NCBI GenBank assembly: GCA_903872075.1
Contig: CAIQJF010000071.1
Span: 62,001 to 126,000, forward strand
DNA: 64,000 nucleotides
Reading direction: 5' to 3'
Source of the DNA: an uncultured Caulobacteraceae bacterium
GTDB lineage: Bacteria; Pseudomonadota; Alphaproteobacteria; Caulobacterales; Caulobacteraceae
The position numbers and the translations under genes were made by a program. The stretch's first letter is position 1; each line of letters starts with the position of its first letter. The notes beneath the pieces were generated by a model. It searched no databases and had not been told where the DNA came from. It worked only from the letters and a program-made list of their open reading frames with translations. Of the stretch, positions 61,503-64,000 are shown piece after piece.

Positions 61503-62534
61503 TCAGGCTGCTGGTCTGAACTTGGATTTGGCAATACCCACGCGTGCAACATCTTCTATGGCGGCTGCTATGGCGTCCGGTCGATCTAGCATCATGAGAT
61601 GCGACGAATTCTCTACGCTTCGCTGAACGCCTCGGCTCGAGAGCGCCGCAAGTTCGCGGTGTAGTCCAAGCCAAAGCGACTCGATTTGAGCCCGCATCGG
61701 CTCAGGCGCGTGAGCAAAGGCGCCGGTCGCCGAAAGGACGACTAGCGGCAGATCTCCGTAGGACTTCGCGCCGTCGGCCACCTCCTCTGAACTCGCGCCC
61801 CACAGCGCATCCAGCTCGGCAACCTGGGTGCTCCACGTTAGGGCCCGTGACGCCTCCATGGTTCGAGCAACCTGTGCCTCCGGCGAAAGCTTGGAGATAT
61901 CCCCGGCCGAACACGACGAGAGCCCAGGTTCGGTCGACGGGAGCCGCCCTTGCGTCGCCGCCATCTGACATTGGAGGGCTCGGTCGCGCGCGACAGCCAA
62001 GCTTCCTGAGCCCGGCCCTAGAACGGCGCTGAGCCGCCTGTCCTGAAACGGTATCGAAGGATCAACGAGCACCATCCCTAGGATGTCGTGCGGCTTCAAA
62101 TCGGCGAACCGTCTCACATAGAGAGCCCCGGCCGAGTGGCCCACAAGGATATAGGGTCCGGTGATCCCGGCAACGTGGAGCGCTTCATCCAGGTCCTGCG
62201 CCACAGCGTCGGCGTCACGGGGCAGGGGGCCGCCATCGCTGAAACCATAACCGGCGCGGTCATAGGCGCAGACCCTGTGTCTTGGTGTCACCAAGGGCAC
62301 AAGTTTTGTCCAGGCCAGTGAGGTGGCGGCGAAGCCGCCCTCCAAGACGACCGTTGTCGCACCAGAGCCTGCGCAACGCAGGTTGATATGGCGCCCGTCC
62401 GCCAGCGGCGCCAGCAGACCGGGTCTGGCCGTCGGGTCGTCACCCGGAAGGGTAGGTCGTTGGGTCGCACCGAGCGCGGGCCACGACAGTCCCAGCCAGA
62501 CGGCCAGGCTCGCCAGGTGTGCGCGGGGGCTCAT
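61503..62534 (-). CDS. Exported alpha/beta hydrolase
   Basis: A 343-residue hydrolase with a signal peptide (MSPRAHLASLAVWLGLSWPALG). The nucleophile elbow is LVGHSAGALYVRRFADL, preceded by the oxyanion-region VLEGGFAATSLAW and the strand VCAYDRAGYGFSDGG; the final His is in ENSSHLMMLDRPD. It probably acts in the periplasm on esters or similar bonds. It is the second gene of a unit with inorganic pyrophosphatase (16 bases apart) and converges with the sugar transferase. Substrate unknown. Confidence 0.87.
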   Translation of the reverse strand: MSPRAHLASLAVWLGLSWPALGATQRPTLPGDDPTARPGLLAPLADGRHINLRCAGSGATTVVLEGGFAATSLAWTKLVPLVTPRHRVCAYDRAGYGFSDGGPLPRDADAVAQDLDEALHVAGITGPYILVGHSAGALYVRRFADLKPHDILGMVLVDPSIPFQDRRLSAVLGPGSGSLAVARDRALQCQMAATQGRLPSTEPGLSSCSAGDISKLSPEAQVARTMEASRALTWSTQVAELDALWGASSEEVADGAKSYGDLPLVVLSATGAFAHAPEPMRAQIESLWLGLHRELAALSSRGVQRSVENSSHLMMLDRPDAIAAAIEDVARVGIAKSKFRPAA

Positions 62535-62550
62535 CGGTGCGGCTGCGGAT

Positions 62551-63081
62551 TCAGCTGGACTTGGCCCGTTTGATACCCGCCGTCACCAACGCCCGGGCTT
62601 CCTCGGCATCGCCCCACCGCAGGATCTTGACCCACTTGCCGGGTTCCAGGTCCTTGTAGTGTCCGAAGAAATGCTCGATCTGCTGCAACGTGATGTCAGG
62701 AAGATCGCGGTAGTCTTTCACGCGATCATACCGCTGCGTGATCTTGGCCGCGGGAACAGCAATGAGTTTCTCGTCCCCGCCGGCCTCATCCTCCATGAGT
62801 AGCACGCCGACAATTCGGCACGGCATGATCGCGCCCGGCACGATGGCGCGGGTGTTCGCGACGATGACGTCGCAGGGGTCACCATCGCCCGACAATGAAT
62901 GCGGGATAAAGCCATAGTTACCCGGATACCGCATGGCGGTGTAGAGGAAACGGTCGACCATCAAGGCGCCTGACGGCTTGTCGAGTTCGTACTTGATCGG
63001 TTCGCCCCCGATGGGCACCTCGATCACGACATTGACCTCGCTGGGCGGATCGCTTCCGATTGAAACGGCATCCAGGCGCAT
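62551..63081 (-). CDS. ppa: Inorganic pyrophosphatase (soluble, family I)
   Basis: A 176-residue family I pyrophosphatase with the metal-site signature [12 protein letters not shown], the [15 protein letters not shown] strand and the lysine-rich [13 protein letters not shown] end. It hydrolyses pyrophosphate in the cytoplasm. It resembles other alphaproteobacterial Ppa proteins in full length. It is followed closely by an alpha/beta hydrolase gene, an unusual partner whose link is unclear. Confidence 0.94.
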   Translation of the reverse strand: MRLDAVSIGSDPPSEVNVVIEVPIGGEPIKYELDKPSGALMVDRFLYTAMRYPGNYGFIPHSLSGDGDPCDVIVANTRAIVPGAIMPCRIVGVLLMEDEAGGDEKLIAVPAAKITQRYDRVKDYRDLPDITLQQIEHFFGHYKDLEPGKWVKILRWGDAEEARALVTAGIKRAKSS

Positions 63082-63160
63082 CGGGACTCTCCAGTGGCCG
63101 GGCTTTGCGCCTGGCGGTTCGTTCGACTAGGTGTGGCCACCGAAAAATGAGGGTGGCCGA

Positions 63161-63244
63161 GTGAGCAAGGATTCCGACTTAAAGCACAAGAAGTCCAGGG
63201 GCGCTGGCGCGACCGGTTTCAAACGCGACGGAGAACTGCTGTGA
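63161..63244 (+). CDS. Small basic peptide frame overlapping the racemase start
   Basis: A 27-codon frame begins at GTG 63161 after GAGGGTGG and ends in TGA that shares GTGA with the start of the racemase gene. The peptide is basic and hydrophilic (SDLKHKKSRGAGATGFKRDG). The 4-base overlap and ribosome-binding site suggest that it could be translated and coupled to the racemase, but a frame this short can occur by chance. No family is recognised. Confidence 0.35.
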   Translation: MSKDSDLKHKKSRGAGATGFKRDGELL

Positions 63245-63939
63245 GGACGCTCGGTCTCTTGGGTGGCATGAGCTGGGAGAGCACGGCAACATATTATCAG
63301 CTGCTCAACCGCTATGCTCGGGAGGCCCTAGGGGGGCGGCACTCGGCAAAAATGGTGATCTGGTCCTTCGACTTCGCCCCGATCGCCGATCTGCAGGCAG
63401 CAGGGCGATGGCCGGAAGCTGGAGCGCTTCTGGCTGACGCCGCACGGAAGCTTGAAGACGCTGGCGCCGAGGCAATCGTGATCTGCGCGAACACCATGCA
63501 TCTGCTCGCTGACGAGGTGCAGGCGGCCGTGACCTCGCCGGTGATTCACGTCGCCGACGCCACGGCCAGGCAACTTCAGGGAGCCGGCGTGAAACGGCCG
63601 CTGATGCTGGCCACCCGATTCACCATGGAAAAGCCGTTCTATCTTGAGCGACTTGCCATGCACGGCATCGAAGCGATCGTGCCATCCGAGCGTGACAGGA
63701 CGCGGCTTCACGACATCATCTTCGACGAGTTGGTTCAGGGGCGCTTGGAAACCCGTTCGCGGCTTGCTGTCAGTGACATCGCCCGTGAGGCCGTGGCAAT
63801 GCGCGGGGTCGACGGGATCATCCTCGGTTGCACGGAATTCGGCCTGCTTGTCGGACCAGCGGATTTCGACGCACCGGTTTTCGACACCACCGAAATCCAT
63901 GCCCGCGCGGCTATGGACTTCGCACTCGGCCTGACCTGA
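63241..63939 (+). CDS. Aspartate/glutamate racemase family protein
   Basis: A 232-residue racemase of the Asp/Glu fold. The first catalytic cysteine is in IVICANTMHL and the second in GIILGCTEFGLLVG; LGLLGGMSWESTATYY at the N-terminus is typical of the YgeA-type amino-acid racemases. It probably interconverts L- and D-aspartate or a related amino acid. GTG 63241 overlaps the upstream small frame. A short hairpin (CCCCG/CGGGG at 63940-63953) follows its stop. No cell-wall gene is adjacent. Confidence 0.9.
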   Translation: MRTLGLLGGMSWESTATYYQLLNRYAREALGGRHSAKMVIWSFDFAPIADLQAAGRWPEAGALLADAARKLEDAGAEAIVICANTMHLLADEVQAAVTSPVIHVADATARQLQGAGVKRPLMLATRFTMEKPFYLERLAMHGIEAIVPSERDRTRLHDIIFDELVQGRLETRSRLAVSDIAREAVAMRGVDGIILGCTEFGLLVGPADFDAPVFDTTEIHARAAMDFALGLT

Positions 63940-64000
63940 CCCCGCGCACGGGGCGGCCTTCACGTCTCCGATGCGCCACGCTCGGAAAGCGTCGCTGTGA

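Overview
The window is dense, high-GC bacterial chromosome with few gaps, frequent 4-base ATGA/GTGA start-stop overlaps, many TonB-dependent receptors and catabolic oxygenases, a cys operon carrying DUF2849 and DUF934, and an exosortase/EpsI exopolysaccharide locus. Together these point to an alphaproteobacterium of the Caulobacterales type, perhaps Phenylobacterium-like. That assignment is inference; no rRNA or other taxonomic marker is present. I see no transposase, phage gene, CRISPR array or plasmid gene.

Region 1 (1-15 kb) looks like polyamine catabolism. It holds a class III aminotransferase cut by the window edge, a GntR regulator, a gamma-glutamylputrescine synthetase-like enzyme, a gamma-glutamylputrescine oxidase-like flavoenzyme, a Tat-exported spermidine dehydrogenase-like protein, a second glutamine-synthetase paralogue that is truncated, a TonB-dependent receptor preceded by an in-frame stop codon, a beta-alanine/omega-amino acid transaminase, a carotenoid-oxygenase family enzyme and a Baeyer-Villiger-type monooxygenase. 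The 6.5-8 kb interval is rearranged: the 5' end of a lost gene faces the broken end of the truncated synthetase.

Region 2 (15-25 kb) carries a PRC-barrel protein, a P-type ATPase whose conserved N-terminus extends beyond any normal start codon, an AI-2E-family membrane protein, a SAM methyltransferase with an apparent CTG start, an acyl-CoA synthetase, a bifunctional penicillin-binding protein and an SGNH hydrolase. Region 3 (24.6-29.5 kb) is an oxidation cluster: acyl-CoA dehydrogenase, a P450, then divergently TetR, a 59-residue rubredoxin and a CYP153-type P450. Region 4 (29.6-31.7 kb) is an Rsb-like partner-switching module (STAS protein, ATP-binding anti-sigma kinase, cyclic-nucleotide-binding-like domain fused to a SpoIIE phosphatase). 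A MarR/N,N-dimethylformamidase-like pair with a clear operator palindrome follows, then a tRNA-Lys(CTT).

Region 5 (35.7-39.9 kb) is an assimilatory sulfate-reduction and siroheme operon (cobA-DUF2849-cysI-DUF934-cysH) with a divergent LysR gene. It converges on a very large GltD-PyrK fusion oxidoreductase that sits next to a seven-iron ferredoxin. Region 6 (44-54.5 kb) is mixed: a beta-propeller phosphoesterase, a sirtuin, an OPT transporter, a hydrolase, MsrA, YccF and a TonB receptor without a visible signal peptide.

Region 7 (54.7-61.5 kb) is an exosortase-linked exopolysaccharide locus: EpsD-like lipoprotein, Wza-like export protein, Wzz/EpsF, an EpsG-like kinase split by one TGA, exosortase, EpsI and sugar transferase. 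The window ends with an alpha/beta hydrolase, inorganic pyrophosphatase and an Asp/Glu racemase. The recurring oddity is a set of genes with damaged or unusual starts (7917-7971, 15914-16088, 20247) or an internal stop (58606). Each should be confirmed against raw reads before any biology is built on it.
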